Positions 38,881 through 49,584 of a stretch of DNA of 64,000 bases are shown in pieces. The first letter of the stretch is position 1. Each line of letters begins with the position of its first letter. Source of the stretch: Clostridium sp. HBUAS56010 (GTDB taxonomy: Bacteria > Bacillota > Clostridia > Lachnospirales > Lachnospiraceae); NCBI RefSeq assembly GCF_007115105.1, contig NZ_SULJ01000010.1, positions 36,360 to 100,359 on the forward strand, in the 5' to 3' direction. Below the pieces are notes generated by a model. The model made no database searches, was not told the DNA's origin, and saw nothing but the letters and a program-made list of their open reading frames with translations. A program made the translations under genes and the position numbers.

Positions 38881-40224
38881 TTATTGCAGCACGCTTAAAT
38901 AATCTTCAATTAAGTCAATGGCATTGTCTGCTGCTTCCTCCGGACTGCTCTGTCCGTATACAATGCTTTCAATCATATCTTCCTGAATGGCATATACTTC
39001 ACTGCTGGTGGTCAGTCCTTTGTCGCTCTTTCCATTTAAGTCCATGGCAAGGTCAACGGCATTTACCACTGCTTCGCTTAATAAGCCTTTATCTGCGCAT
39101 ACCTTCCGGCTGGAAGCAACCGGAGGAATGGAACGGACATCTTTTAATGTCTCTGCTGCTTTTTCGTTATTATAGAAATAATTTAAGAAATCCAGTGCTT
39201 CATTTACATGCTTTGAATTCTTATTTACGGTCAAATACTGAGGAGTATCAGCAAAGTAGCCGTCATTAACCCGTTTCTCCATCATGGGCATCTGAACTAC
39301 CGTAAAATCACCCTGGGTGTTTGCTTCTGTTAAAAGGTTGATTCCAGAGGAAGGTGCAAATCCAAATACGAACTTTCCATCAATCCATTTTGGATTGGTC
39401 TGGGTCGCTTCCTTAAAGGTGGCACTTTCACTGGCTGGCTGGAATACGCCGGAATCATAACAGTCCTTGATATAAGTAAGGACTTCCACAAGCTGTTCTT
39501 TTGTAAAGCTCATCTTCTTTTCCTCGTCAATAATAAAGGACTTTCCTGTCATCTGTCTTAAGTAAGGACGAAGAACATATTCACACATCAGTTTTGTATC
39601 TACATTAAAAAGATAATAATCCGGGTTTTCCTTATGAACTCTGGTTCCTTCTTCTAAAATGGAATCCCAGGTAAGAGGTTTTGTCAAATCCACCTTGGTA
39701 ACCTCTGCTGCCTTTTTATCTGCAACAGTTGCCAGACAGGAAATTCCGGTAGGAAGTGCCAGGAGCTTGCCATCCCAGGTACCAAAGTTTGCAATAAAGT
39801 CCTGATCAAATCCGCTGGTATCAAAAACCTCCGGATAGTCAAGAATATTAACAAAGAAATCTCCTCTGGAAACATAATCCGGCATAGCATCTACATTCTG
39901 CTGCATGATATCAGGTGCTGTTCCATTGGCAAGCATGGTAGAAGTCTTGTCAATGTATCCATCCGCACTGTTCATCTCTGCCTCAATCACCACGTTGGGA
40001 TGATCTTTCATATACTGGTCGATCACTGCTAATGTAGCTTCATTTCTCGTATCGCCGCCCCACCACATAAAGCGAAGGGTTACTTTCCCTCCATTGTCTG
40101 TCTTTGCATCTGAAGACTGACCTTTATCCGGTGTTTTTGTTCCCCCACTGGAACAACCTGTAAGTGCTCCAAAAACCATTACCCCTGCCAGCAAAGCTGC
40201 CATGATTTTTTTTGTCTGTTTCAT
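38881..40224 (-). CDS. Carbohydrate ABC transporter substrate-binding lipoprotein
   Basis: A 447-residue CUT1 binding protein with lipobox LTGC (Cys 24) and a Ser/Lys/Asp-rich linker. It opens with 'VTLRFMWWGGDTRNEATLAVIDQY', the usual start of oligosaccharide-binding proteins, and 'YLTVNKNSKHVNEALDFLNYFYNNEKAAE'. It is homologous to the protein at 51165-52541 in this window. The sugar is unknown; the divergent YesNM system next to it probably regulates it. Confidence 0.88.
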   Translation of the reverse strand: MKQTKKIMAALLAGVMVFGALTGCSSGGTKTPDKGQSSDAKTDNGGKVTLRFMWWGGDTRNEATLAVIDQYMKDHPNVVIEAEMNSADGYIDKTSTMLANGTAPDIMQQNVDAMPDYVSRGDFFVNILDYPEVFDTSGFDQDFIANFGTWDGKLLALPTGISCLATVADKKAAEVTKVDLTKPLTWDSILEEGTRVHKENPDYYLFNVDTKLMCEYVLRPYLRQMTGKSFIIDEEKKMSFTKEQLVEVLTYIKDCYDSGVFQPASESATFKEATQTNPKWIDGKFVFGFAPSSGINLLTEANTQGDFTVVQMPMMEKRVNDGYFADTPQYLTVNKNSKHVNEALDFLNYFYNNEKAAETLKDVRSIPPVASSRKVCADKGLLSEAVVNAVDLAMDLNGKSDKGLTTSSEVYAIQEDMIESIVYGQSSPEEAADNAIDLIEDYLSVLQ

Positions 40225-40265
40225 CTCCCTCTCCCTTTCTCACTCAATCATTGGTTGATTACTTT

Positions 40266-40295
40266 ATTTTAAGCCATGTTCCCTATTTTGAACAA
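40266..40295 (-). promoter_or_regulatory. Promoter of the sugar ABC operon
   Basis: The minus strand has TTGTTC (40290-40295), 18 bp, TAAAAT (40266-40271), about 40 bp before the binding protein start. It is divergent from yesN. Confidence 0.45.
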
Positions 40296-40447
40296 GGGTT
40301 TCCAACTACACTTAGGTATCAAAAAGTACAAAGCTTGGAAAAATAGTATCATTTCTTACGTTATCGCTTCTTTACTTCCGATTTTTCTCAATAAATAATG
40401 AATCTTGTCCTAAAATCCTTTATAATAAAGAAAATGGAGGGGTAGCT

Positions 40448-41182
40448 ATGTATAAAGTAATTATTGTAGACGATGAGACCAAGATCAGGAATGGTCTGGC
40501 ACACATTTTCCCCTGGAAACAGTCAGGATTTGAAGTAATCGGGGATTTCTCCAATGGAAAAGCAGCCTATGACTTTGCCATGCACCATACCGTAGATCTC
40601 GTCCTCAGCGACATCCGTATGCCTGTGATGGATGGATTGGAACTTTCCGAACAATTGTTAAAGAAAAAAGAGATCAAACTAGTTCTGTTCAGTGGGTTCC
40701 AGGACTTTGATTATGCCCGGCGTGCCCTTAGAAACGGTGTGTTTGACTATCTTTTAAAACCTGTAAAATACGAGGATCTGCTTAACTGCCTGGAGCGGGT
40801 TAAGGCTTCCTTAGACTGCTTAAAACCTTGTGAGAAGCAGGAAGAAAATTTAAGCTATTACGACAAGATGATTGAGACGGTGAGAAATTATATTGAACAG
40901 GACTATCAGAATGCCACGCTGGAACGGGCAAGCCAGCTAGTAAATTTAAGTCCTAATTATCTGTCAAAGATTATGAAAGAACGGTCTGATTCCAGTTTTT
41001 CCGATTATCTGTTTGAGACAAGAATGAAGAATGCTGCAAGGATGCTGCGGGATATCCAGTTTAAGCATTACGAAATCGCTTACCGGGTGGGGTATGACAA
41101 TCCAAAGAACTTTTCCAGGGCTTTTAAGCAATATTATCATATGTCTCCAAGAGAATACAGAGACTGTCAGAAGCCATGTTAA
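40448..41182 (+). CDS. Response regulator with AraC-type output (YesN-like)
   Basis: A 244-residue two-component regulator. The receiver domain (1-120) has 'IIVDDETKIR', phospho-acceptor 'DLVLSDIRMPVMDG' and 'LLKPVKYEDLL'. The AraC helix-turn-helix domain (about 140-240) has 'LERASQLVNLSPNYLSKIMKE' and 'IAYRVGYDNPKNFSRAFKQYYHMSPREYR'. It overlaps the kinase gene by 7 bp. By position it should activate the divergent sugar transporter operon. Confidence 0.93.
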   Translation: MYKVIIVDDETKIRNGLAHIFPWKQSGFEVIGDFSNGKAAYDFAMHHTVDLVLSDIRMPVMDGLELSEQLLKKKEIKLVLFSGFQDFDYARRALRNGVFDYLLKPVKYEDLLNCLERVKASLDCLKPCEKQEENLSYYDKMIETVRNYIEQDYQNATLERASQLVNLSPNYLSKIMKERSDSSFSDYLFETRMKNAARMLRDIQFKHYEIAYRVGYDNPKNFSRAFKQYYHMSPREYRDCQKPC

Positions 41183-42978
41183 AGAAGAATTTTTACCGAC
41201 GGTTTGTCTATTATTCCTGCTTAATCACCCTGCCCTTGACCCTTATTTTTCTGGCATTTATTTTGAAAGTCTCCGTAGACATGAAAACGGATATTGAAAA
41301 GAAGACCCAGAGTTCCCTCTACACCATCCGAGACAGCTATGATCTGATTCTTGACAACGCCATGGTACAGTATGACAATCTCACCAGAAACCCCCGGCTT
41401 GCCATTGCAGTAAAGAAAATGCTGGCTCATAACAGCTTTACTTATACTGATGTGCTTCTTACCAATAACGTAATGCAGAACTTCTCCACCATGGTAAACT
41501 ACACGCCTTACCTGACGTCTGTTTACTATTACATGGATAACAACGAGAATTTCCTTACCTCCACCGATGGAATTCAAAGGATTCATACTTATCCGGATAA
41601 AAGCTGGCTGGATTCGTACGAAAACTCAGATAAGAACACATGGATTGAGCGGCGGACCATTAAGTTTTTCTCCTATGCCAATTCCTATCCCGTAGTGACC
41701 CTTTATAAACGCCTTACCATGTTTGACGGAGTGCTGGCACTGAATATTAACCCGGAACGTTTTCAGGAAACGCTAAATTATCAGCAGTCCGTCAATTCTG
41801 AATATCTGTATATTGTAGACAGCAAAGGCAATTTACTCTTTAACAGCAGTCAGGGCAAACGGTTTTATGAAACCTGCAAAGACCACCTGTCTCCTCTTAT
41901 TTTAGAACCGGAAGAGGCAGAATACCAGAAAAGCTGGGTTACCATTGACGGAGAAAAGTACCTGATATCCCGTTTAAGCGGCAAATACGGGACTGTGCTG
42001 ATCTCCTGTGTCAGCCGTCAGAGCCTGTTTTCCAAACTGTATCACAATATGGGACTGTTTTCCATTGTAATATGCCTGGTTATCGGAAGCAGTCTGTGGC
42101 TGGCTTATGACATAACTACCCAGAACTTTAAACAGATCGACTATATGGTACAGCTTTTTGCCGATGCGGAAAAGGGCATCTACCATATTAAGAAACCAAA
42201 GGATTTAAGGGATGAATATCATGTGATTTTAAATAATATCATTCAGATATTCTTGAAATCCACGGTCATAAAAAACCAACTTGCACTGAAAGAAGAAAAA
42301 CAGAAACTGGCTGAATTTGCAGCTTTGCAGCTTCAGATCAATCCACATTTTCTGTTTAATACCCTTCAAACCCTGGATTTTAAGGCGCTGGAGCAGGAAA
42401 AGGATTCCACTGCCATGCACGAGATCATTACAGACCTTTCCGACATCTTAAAGTACTCCCTGGAGAATCCCAAACGCATGGTATCTCTCTCCGATGAACT
42501 GGACCACTTAAGAAAATACGACCGGATCCAGCATGTACGCTATGAAGACAAATACATTCTCTACCTGGAATATGAGGATGAGCTCCTGTCCCATCCCTTT
42601 ATGCGGCTTCTCCTACAGCCTCTGGTGGAAAACAGTTTGTATCACGGAATTAAGCCCTTAGATGGAACCGGGTATATCAAGTTAAAGATTCACTCCAGAC
42701 ACGGGAAGATTCAGGTTGCAGTCATTGATACTGGTGTTGGAATGACAAAAGAGGAGATTGAAAATCTTTATTCCAGAATCAATGACAGTGCCGATCAAAA
42801 CATCGGGCTTACCAATGTGAATCTCAGGCTGATTCTGCAGTACGGGGAAGACAGCCGGCTTCATATCCAAAGTAAACCCGGAGTGGGAACCTGCATCTCG
42901 TTTCAATTACCCATTGATTCCTGTTTCCAGGAATTCTCTAAAAATCCAGAAACAGATCAGGCGTCTGAACCCTTTTAA
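41176..42978 (+). CDS. Sensor histidine kinase (YesM-like)
   Basis: A 600-residue membrane kinase. TM1 is at about 12-33, an extracytoplasmic dCache-like sensor follows to about 285, then TM2 (about 290-312) and a HAMP-like linker. The His_kinase domain carries the phospho-acceptor 'LQINPHFLFNTLQTLDF', and the HATPase domain has 'LLLQPLVENSLYHGI' (N box) and 'DTGVGM' (G1). It works with the AraC-type regulator upstream to sense extracellular sugar, possibly via the binding protein. Confidence 0.93.
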   Translation: MLKKNFYRRFVYYSCLITLPLTLIFLAFILKVSVDMKTDIEKKTQSSLYTIRDSYDLILDNAMVQYDNLTRNPRLAIAVKKMLAHNSFTYTDVLLTNNVMQNFSTMVNYTPYLTSVYYYMDNNENFLTSTDGIQRIHTYPDKSWLDSYENSDKNTWIERRTIKFFSYANSYPVVTLYKRLTMFDGVLALNINPERFQETLNYQQSVNSEYLYIVDSKGNLLFNSSQGKRFYETCKDHLSPLILEPEEAEYQKSWVTIDGEKYLISRLSGKYGTVLISCVSRQSLFSKLYHNMGLFSIVICLVIGSSLWLAYDITTQNFKQIDYMVQLFADAEKGIYHIKKPKDLRDEYHVILNNIIQIFLKSTVIKNQLALKEEKQKLAEFAALQLQINPHFLFNTLQTLDFKALEQEKDSTAMHEIITDLSDILKYSLENPKRMVSLSDELDHLRKYDRIQHVRYEDKYILYLEYEDELLSHPFMRLLLQPLVENSLYHGIKPLDGTGYIKLKIHSRHGKIQVAVIDTGVGMTKEEIENLYSRINDSADQNIGLTNVNLRLILQYGEDSRLHIQSKPGVGTCISFQLPIDSCFQEFSKNPETDQASEPF

Positions 42979-42996
42979 AAGGATTTCAGACGCCTG
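42958..42996. terminator. Terminator between yesM-like and the convergent glucosidase gene
   Basis: CAGGCGTCTGAA (42958-42969) pairs with TTCAGACGCCTG (42985-42996), followed by TATTTAAAATT. The yesM stop codon lies inside the loop. Confidence 0.75.
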
Positions 42997-43018
42997 TATT
43001 TAAAATTCCCCTTATTTC

Positions 43019-44476
<1,458 letters not shown>

Positions 44477-46342
44477 TTAAACAATGGTTAACAATGTATC
44501 TCCAGCTTTTACCTGACTCTTTTGGCTGGGTTTCAAACTAACAAAGTTTGTCATATTGGATACTAATACAGGAGTTGTCAGGGAACATCCGGCTTTCTTA
44601 ATCTTTTCCATGTCAAACTCCAGCAAAAGGCTTCCCTTTTTTACCGGATCACCCATCTTGCAGTGCAAAGTAAACCCGTCTCCATTGAGCTGAACCGTAT
44701 CAAGTCCTACATGAATGAGCAGTTCCAATCCATGACTGGTGGTAATTCCAATGGCGTGCCTGGTATCAGTAACTGCGTCGATCACTCCGTCTGCGGGAGC
44801 AAATACTTTTCCCTCTTCCGGGATAATTGCCACACCTTCCCCAAGGACTCCACCGGAGAATACGGCATCTTCCACCTCCGTTAACGGAAGAACGGTTCCA
44901 GTAAGTGGACTGGATAATTCAATAGTTTTAATCAGAACATCTTTTTTCGGTTCCTGGACTTGCAAAACAGGTTCCGGCTCTTCTGTCTCCGGTTTATAAA
45001 GAATGAGTGTCATGATAAATGTCACAGCAAGGGAAATTACCAATGTAATAACTCCATTTATTACGTTGCCAAAACCTTCCCCGCCAATCATCTGTATCAG
45101 AGATAAGGAAGACGGGGAACCTCCCATGGAATAAGCTACCACATGGGTAATTCCTGCGTAGAAACCTGCAACACCTGCACCGATGACACTGGCAACCATG
45201 GGTGTCTTATACTTTAAGGTTACACCATACATGGATGGTTCTGTAACTCCGGCTATGATGGCAGAAATTCCTGCTGCAGAAGCCGTTGATTTTATATCTC
45301 TGTTTTTATTTTTAACTGCAACAGCCAGGGACGCGGCACCCTGTGCCAGGTTGGAACAAAACATGGTAACAACCAGCACTGCATCAAATCCAAGACTTGT
45401 AATCCCAATGGTTGCAATGGGAAGCAAGGCATAGTGCATACCTGTCATAATAATAAAAGGCATTCCTGCAGAAAGGAGCATAATGGCAAGCCAGCCAGCT
45501 TTGCTGTATAAAAGGCTGATTCCATTGGCAAGATAATTGCCAAGAACGCTTCCAATTGGTCCGACTACAACCAGTGCCAGAGGAACGGATATAAAGATTA
45601 CAATCAGCGGTTTTAAAAACACTTTTACCAGACTGGGACAGATTTTATCTGCAAACCGTTCAATATAGCCCATAAGAGGAACAATTAATAAAACAGGCAG
45701 AACAGAGGAAGAATAAGTGGCAGATGTTACAGGAAGTCCAAAATAGGAAGCATTTCCTGCGCTTAACAGTCCGCCAATATCCGGATGAATTAAAAATGCG
45801 CCCACTACCATGGCAAGATAAATATTAGATCCAAGGCGTTTGGCTGTGGTCATTGCCAGCAGAACAGGCATGAAATAAAAGAACGCATCTCCTGCTGCAT
45901 TTAAGATCACATAAGTACTTCCTGTGGTATCAACCAGATGGAATGTGGTCAGAAGAATCAACACCACTTTAATCATACCACACCCCAGCATGGCAGGAAG
46001 AAGAGGTGTCATACAGCCTGCAACAAAACCGGACAGCCGGGAGAATATATTTTCCTTTGGTCCGTCTCCTTTTGCTACGGTGGTTTCTTCAAACTTTCCG
46101 ATCTTCACCAGTTCCCTGTATACATTTGACACTTCATTTCCGATAACGATCTGATACTGTCCACCCTGGCGGACCACCCGCAAAACTCCTGGTATTTTCT
46201 CAATTTGAGCATCTTTTGGAATTTTTTCGTCTTTTAATACAAATCTCAAACGGGTAATGCAGTGGGTAAGTCCTTCCACATTCTTTTCTCCGCCCACCTC
46301 TTCTAACACCATCTGAGCGGTTTTCGCATAATCAAATGCCAT
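44477..46342 (-). CDS. Beta-glucoside PTS transporter EIIBCA
   Basis: A 621-residue fusion of EIIB (1-90, phospho-Cys in 'GLTHCITRLRF'), EIIC (about 105-455, ten or so helices, 'AGVTEPSMYGVTLK') and EIIA (about 475-621, phospho-His in 'LELLIHVGLDTVQLNG'). The order B-C-A is that of BglF/BglP. It imports and phosphorylates aryl- or alkyl-beta-glucosides. The upstream leader carries a RAT element and terminator. Confidence 0.95.
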   Translation of the reverse strand: MAFDYAKTAQMVLEEVGGEKNVEGLTHCITRLRFVLKDEKIPKDAQIEKIPGVLRVVRQGGQYQIVIGNEVSNVYRELVKIGKFEETTVAKGDGPKENIFSRLSGFVAGCMTPLLPAMLGCGMIKVVLILLTTFHLVDTTGSTYVILNAAGDAFFYFMPVLLAMTTAKRLGSNIYLAMVVGAFLIHPDIGGLLSAGNASYFGLPVTSATYSSSVLPVLLIVPLMGYIERFADKICPSLVKVFLKPLIVIFISVPLALVVVGPIGSVLGNYLANGISLLYSKAGWLAIMLLSAGMPFIIMTGMHYALLPIATIGITSLGFDAVLVVTMFCSNLAQGAASLAVAVKNKNRDIKSTASAAGISAIIAGVTEPSMYGVTLKYKTPMVASVIGAGVAGFYAGITHVVAYSMGGSPSSLSLIQMIGGEGFGNVINGVITLVISLAVTFIMTLILYKPETEEPEPVLQVQEPKKDVLIKTIELSSPLTGTVLPLTEVEDAVFSGGVLGEGVAIIPEEGKVFAPADGVIDAVTDTRHAIGITTSHGLELLIHVGLDTVQLNGDGFTLHCKMGDPVKKGSLLLEFDMEKIKKAGCSLTTPVLVSNMTNFVSLKPSQKSQVKAGDTLLTIV

Positions 46343-46434
46343 AATATTCTCCCCCTTTACAATAAGGTACTCTTATAAATCTATCTGAAAAGATACTTTT
46401 CCCAATCATAAAGCACCTTGTCATTCAATAAGAA

Positions 46435-46525
46435 ACCCTGCAAAAAAGTAGTCTGATGTTAATAATTCAGACAACCTCTATGCAGGGTCCTGCCCGGATG
46501 CAATCTCTCTGTCCGGTAACAATCC
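46435..46525 (-). promoter_or_regulatory. RAT antiterminator and terminator in the PTS gene leader
   Basis: On the minus strand GGATTGTTACCGG ... CCGGGCAGGACCC (46485-46525) matches the LicT/BglG RAT layout: conserved strands either side of a stem. Its 3' end overlaps the arm ACCCTGCA (pairs with TGCAGGGT, 46435-46442 with 46481-46488). An inner stem GTCTGA/TCAGAC (46451-46472) is followed by TTTTTT. Confidence 0.72.
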
Positions 46526-46531
46526 CATCTC

Positions 46532-47377
46532 TCAGTTTTCATAAAAATCTCTGGTGACTTTCTCAATGTGAATCATCAGGTACATCATTTCTTCCCGGTC
46601 CATCTCATAATGGTACCGTTCATAAACATAGTCCGCAACCTTTACAATGCAGTTATAAGACTTCTTATACTTTTCCTTTAAGACCTGAAACCAGTTCTCA
46701 TCGGTTGTCTCATATTGTTTGTTCTGCAGCATACGCTGTGCAAAGAAACGGATGTGGGTAACAAACCTCCGGTAATCCCAGGTCTCCGCATTCAGCTTCA
46801 CCTGATAAGCCGATTCCACAATCTCTATAACATCCCGGATCATGGTTGTAATCAGCTCTAAATCTTCCGGTTCCTTTCTATTTAACTGACCATAGACAAA
46901 GTGAAAGGCGAGGAACATGGCTTCATCTTCTTCCATATCCAGATTCAACCTTCTTTTTATCAGATCAAGGGCATAAAGACCCACTTTAAACTCATTGGGG
47001 TAAAAACGCTTTCCTTCCCAAATCATGCCGTTGCGGAGTATCATTCCATTCCGGTAACGGTCTGCGGCTCCTGCAATGTGGTCGCAGACCGTTAAAATGG
47101 TTCGTTCATTTAATGGTATTCCCAGCTCCTGTTTTGCGTAGTCCACAATCTGTTCGCTGATCTCCCAGTATACCTGGGGAAGCTTTGCGAAATATTCTTC
47201 AAAATGCCTGGCATCCTTTTTATCATTCTGAATAAATACCCGTTCCACCAGCTTTCGGTCCAGTTTCTCACCTTTCTTCTTACCAAACCCAATCGCCCTG
47301 CCTTTCAGGATTACTTCTTTTCCTTCTGTATTATAGGCAAGGACCATATTATTATTTAATACCTTTTCAATCTTCAT
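46532..47377 (-). CDS. licT: BglG/LicT family transcriptional antiterminator
   Basis: A 281-residue antiterminator. The CAT RNA-binding domain (1-55) starts 'MKIEKVLNNNMVLAYN', followed by PRD1 (about 70-170, with 'DHIAGAADRYRNG') and PRD2 (about 175-281, with 'HIRFFAQRML' and 'YLMIHIEKVTRDF'). PTS-dependent phosphorylation of PRD histidines decides whether the dimer binds RAT RNA. I chose the ATG at 47377 (AAGGGGAAT upstream). RAT elements lie before and after the gene, so it controls its own expression and that of the PTS/GH1 genes. Confidence 0.93.
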   Translation of the reverse strand: MKIEKVLNNNMVLAYNTEGKEVILKGRAIGFGKKKGEKLDRKLVERVFIQNDKKDARHFEEYFAKLPQVYWEISEQIVDYAKQELGIPLNERTILTVCDHIAGAADRYRNGMILRNGMIWEGKRFYPNEFKVGLYALDLIKRRLNLDMEEDEAMFLAFHFVYGQLNRKEPEDLELITTMIRDVIEIVESAYQVKLNAETWDYRRFVTHIRFFAQRMLQNKQYETTDENWFQVLKEKYKKSYNCIVKVADYVYERYHYEMDREEMMYLMIHIEKVTRDFYEN

Positions 47378-47395
47378 ATTCCCCTTTTTTAAATC

Positions 47396-47478
47396 AAAAA
47401 AAGACAAGACCAGAGTACCATCACATCGTGTCATGTGATTCCATCTCTGTAGACCTTGCCTGCTTAACCAGTCACAAA
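47396..47478 (-). promoter_or_regulatory. RAT antiterminator and terminator in the licT leader
   Basis: The minus strand reads TTTGTGACTG-GTTAA-GCAGGCAAGGTCTA (47450-47478), close to the LicT RAT consensus. It overlaps a terminator whose arms are CAAGGTCTACAGAG and CTCTGGTCTTG, followed by T7 (ending at 47396). Confidence 0.72.
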
Positions 47479-47501
47479 CTACATATCTATTTTGTATACC
47501 A

Positions 47502-47530
47502 AGTATAACATATTGAAATATAAAAGTCTA
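47502..47530 (-). promoter_or_regulatory. Promoter of the licT operon
   Basis: The minus strand has TAGACT (47525-47530), 17 bp, TATACT (47502-47507), directly upstream of the RAT leader. Confidence 0.5.
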
Positions 47531-47706
47531 TTTGTAATCCTGTTCAATCTTATGGCATGTTTTTGTACAAAACTTATAAATTACAGATTGAAATACCCTC
47601 GTTATCTCACGATAAGTCCTATCAAACAAATAAAACAAACGATAAAATACTTCTTTATGGAAACAAAATGATGTTGAGTGCAGTCAAATTCCAGCACAAA
47701 ACTTTC

Positions 47707-47735
47707 TTGACAAATAACCTTGGCAGAGCTATTCT
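47707..47735 (+). promoter_or_regulatory. Promoter of the arsR-MATE operon
   Basis: TTGACA (47707-47712), 17 bp, TATTCT (47730-47735), about 50 bp before the ArsR start. The remaining gap 47531-47706 shows nothing else. Confidence 0.7.
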
Positions 47736-47787
47736 GATTAAGGAATTGCTTAATTAGATTTAATGGAATGAAGAGAAAGGAGGTTTC

Positions 47788-48129
47788 ATGGATTATATCC
47801 AGGCACTGCATGTGATCACAGATCCTACCAGATATCAGATCCTGCATCTTTTGATGGAGCGACATTACTGCGTCCGGGCTGTATCAAAAAAACTGGGAAT
47901 CAGTGAGCCTGCAGTCTCCCAGCAGATGAACATTCTGAAAAAAACCGGTATTATAACCGGATCTAAAATAGGTTATCATATGCACTATGTTGTGAATCTT
48001 GATGTGGCAGCACAGATATTCCGGCAGTTTTCAGAGGAATTCCATCTGTCTGCTCCAGAAAATTTCATGACAACGGAATGTATCTGCGAATACGAATGTG
48101 AAAGAAAAAAAGAATTACCTGAACGTTAG
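47788..48129 (+). CDS. ArsR-type winged-helix regulator
   Basis: A 113-residue ArsR/SmtB-type protein: 'ALHVITDPTRYQILHLLMERHYCVRAVSKKLGISEPAVSQQMNILKKTGII'. The metal-binding ELCVCD motif is not present, but the C-terminal tail is cysteine-bearing (TECICEYECERKK), so a thiol or metal sensor is possible. AAAGGAGGT precedes the ATG. The MATE exporter follows after 9 bp and is its probable target. Confidence 0.88.
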   Translation: MDYIQALHVITDPTRYQILHLLMERHYCVRAVSKKLGISEPAVSQQMNILKKTGIITGSKIGYHMHYVVNLDVAAQIFRQFSEEFHLSAPENFMTTECICEYECERKKELPER

Positions 48130-48138
48130 GAGTTTAAA

Positions 48139-49476
48139 ATGGACAAAGAATACCTGATTCAAGACAAGCCTGCCAAAGCGCTGGCTATCTTTACCCTTCC
48201 GATGATTATCGGCAATCTGTTCCAACAGTTTTATACGATGGCGGACTCAGTCATTGTCGGCCGCTTTGTAAGTGAAGATGCGTTGGCAGCAATTGGTGCC
48301 TCCTATTCCTTTACCAATGTATTTATCTGTATCGCCATTGGCGGCGGAGTCGGTGCCACAGTTATTACAAGCCGCTATTTAGGCGCACGAAACTACAAAA
48401 AGATGATACAGTCCACGTGTACAGCTTTAATTGCGTTTCTTTTATTAAGCGTTGTTTTAGCAGCTATCGGCCTGATCTTTGGAAGAACCTTTATGATTTA
48501 TCTAAACACACCGGAGAACATTCTTGATATGGCTTCGGATTACCTCGAGATTTATTTCTGGGGACTTCCATTTTTATTTATGTATAACATTGTGGCAGCT
48601 ATCTTTAACGCCATTGGAAAGTCAAGAATTCCCCTATACCTTTTGATCTTTTCTTCTATATTAAACATATTGCTGGCTGTGTTTATGGTATATAACCTGG
48701 GACTTGGGGTAAAAGGAGCCGCATGGGCCACCTTTATGGCACAGGGAATCTCCGTTGTCTTATCCTTTTTCCTGCTGTTTAAAGAATTCAAAAAGTACTT
48801 TAGTTATTTAGAGAAGCCCGTTGACATGCCTGTTCTGGGTGAGATGTCCAGAGTTGCACTGCCCTCCATCCTCCAGCAGTCCACCGTGGCAATTGGTATG
48901 CTTCTCGTTCAGTCTGTGGTAAACAGCTTCGGAAGCGAGGTTCTCGCCGGATTCTCTTCTGCCATGCGTGTAGAGAGCATCTGCATCGTTCCGATGGCTG
49001 CCATCGGTAATGCCATGTCCTCCTACACGGCACAAAATCTGGGTGCCGGAAAACAGGACCGGGTCAAAAAAGGATTTCTGGCAGCTAACGGATATGTTCT
49101 TCTTTTTGCCGTTGTAACCTGTGTCATCCTGGAATTATTCTACACACCGATCGTAGGATTATTCCTTGGGGGAACCGGAACAGACCTGGCTTTTCAGACA
49201 GGAACCGGATACCTGCGTTTCATGGGATTCTTCTTTGTTATCATCGGACTGAAGATGACCACCGACGGACTGCTGCGGGGAGCCGCTGATATGAAGATGT
49301 TTACCATTGCCAACTTTGCAAACCTGGCGCTCCGGGTTATCATCGCCCTTTCCATGGCTCCCCATTATGGCATTGCCATGGTATGGTTTGCAGTTCCTGT
49401 AGGCTGGCTGGTGAATTTCATTATATCTTACCTCCAGTACCGGACCGGGAAATGGAAAACAATAAAAACCGCATAA
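48139..49476 (+). CDS. MATE family efflux transporter
   Basis: A 445-residue exporter with 12 hydrophobic segments, N-terminus 'KALAIFTLPMIIGNLFQQFYTMADSVIVGRF' and the repeated half 'LGAGKQDRVKKGFLAANGYVLL'. It belongs to a different subgroup from the MATE protein at 1848-3236 (little visible similarity beyond the fold). It is cotranscribed with the ArsR-type regulator. Confidence 0.9.
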   Translation: MDKEYLIQDKPAKALAIFTLPMIIGNLFQQFYTMADSVIVGRFVSEDALAAIGASYSFTNVFICIAIGGGVGATVITSRYLGARNYKKMIQSTCTALIAFLLLSVVLAAIGLIFGRTFMIYLNTPENILDMASDYLEIYFWGLPFLFMYNIVAAIFNAIGKSRIPLYLLIFSSILNILLAVFMVYNLGLGVKGAAWATFMAQGISVVLSFFLLFKEFKKYFSYLEKPVDMPVLGEMSRVALPSILQQSTVAIGMLLVQSVVNSFGSEVLAGFSSAMRVESICIVPMAAIGNAMSSYTAQNLGAGKQDRVKKGFLAANGYVLLFAVVTCVILELFYTPIVGLFLGGTGTDLAFQTGTGYLRFMGFFFVIIGLKMTTDGLLRGAADMKMFTIANFANLALRVIIALSMAPHYGIAMVWFAVPVGWLVNFIISYLQYRTGKWKTIKTA

Positions 49477-49535
49477 AAACATGTTGGGAAAGAATCACAT
49501 GTATGAAATCTGTGTACCCGTTAAACCATCATGTA

Positions 49536-49584
49536 TAAGACAAAACAGCAGTAGATTATGACAATCTACTGCTGTTTTGTCTTA
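49536..49584. terminator. Bidirectional terminator with a perfect 22-bp stem
   Basis: TAAGACAAAACAGCAGTAGATT (49536-49557) is fully complementary to 49563-49584 around a 5-nt loop. Both strands have T-rich 3' arms (TTTTGTCTTA), so it can end both the MATE and the convergent GH43 transcripts. Confidence 0.85.

Noticed and set aside
47531-47706. Short frames in the gap between licT and the arsR promoter
   Set aside because: No ribosome sites and no family resemblance; composition is AT-rich spacer.
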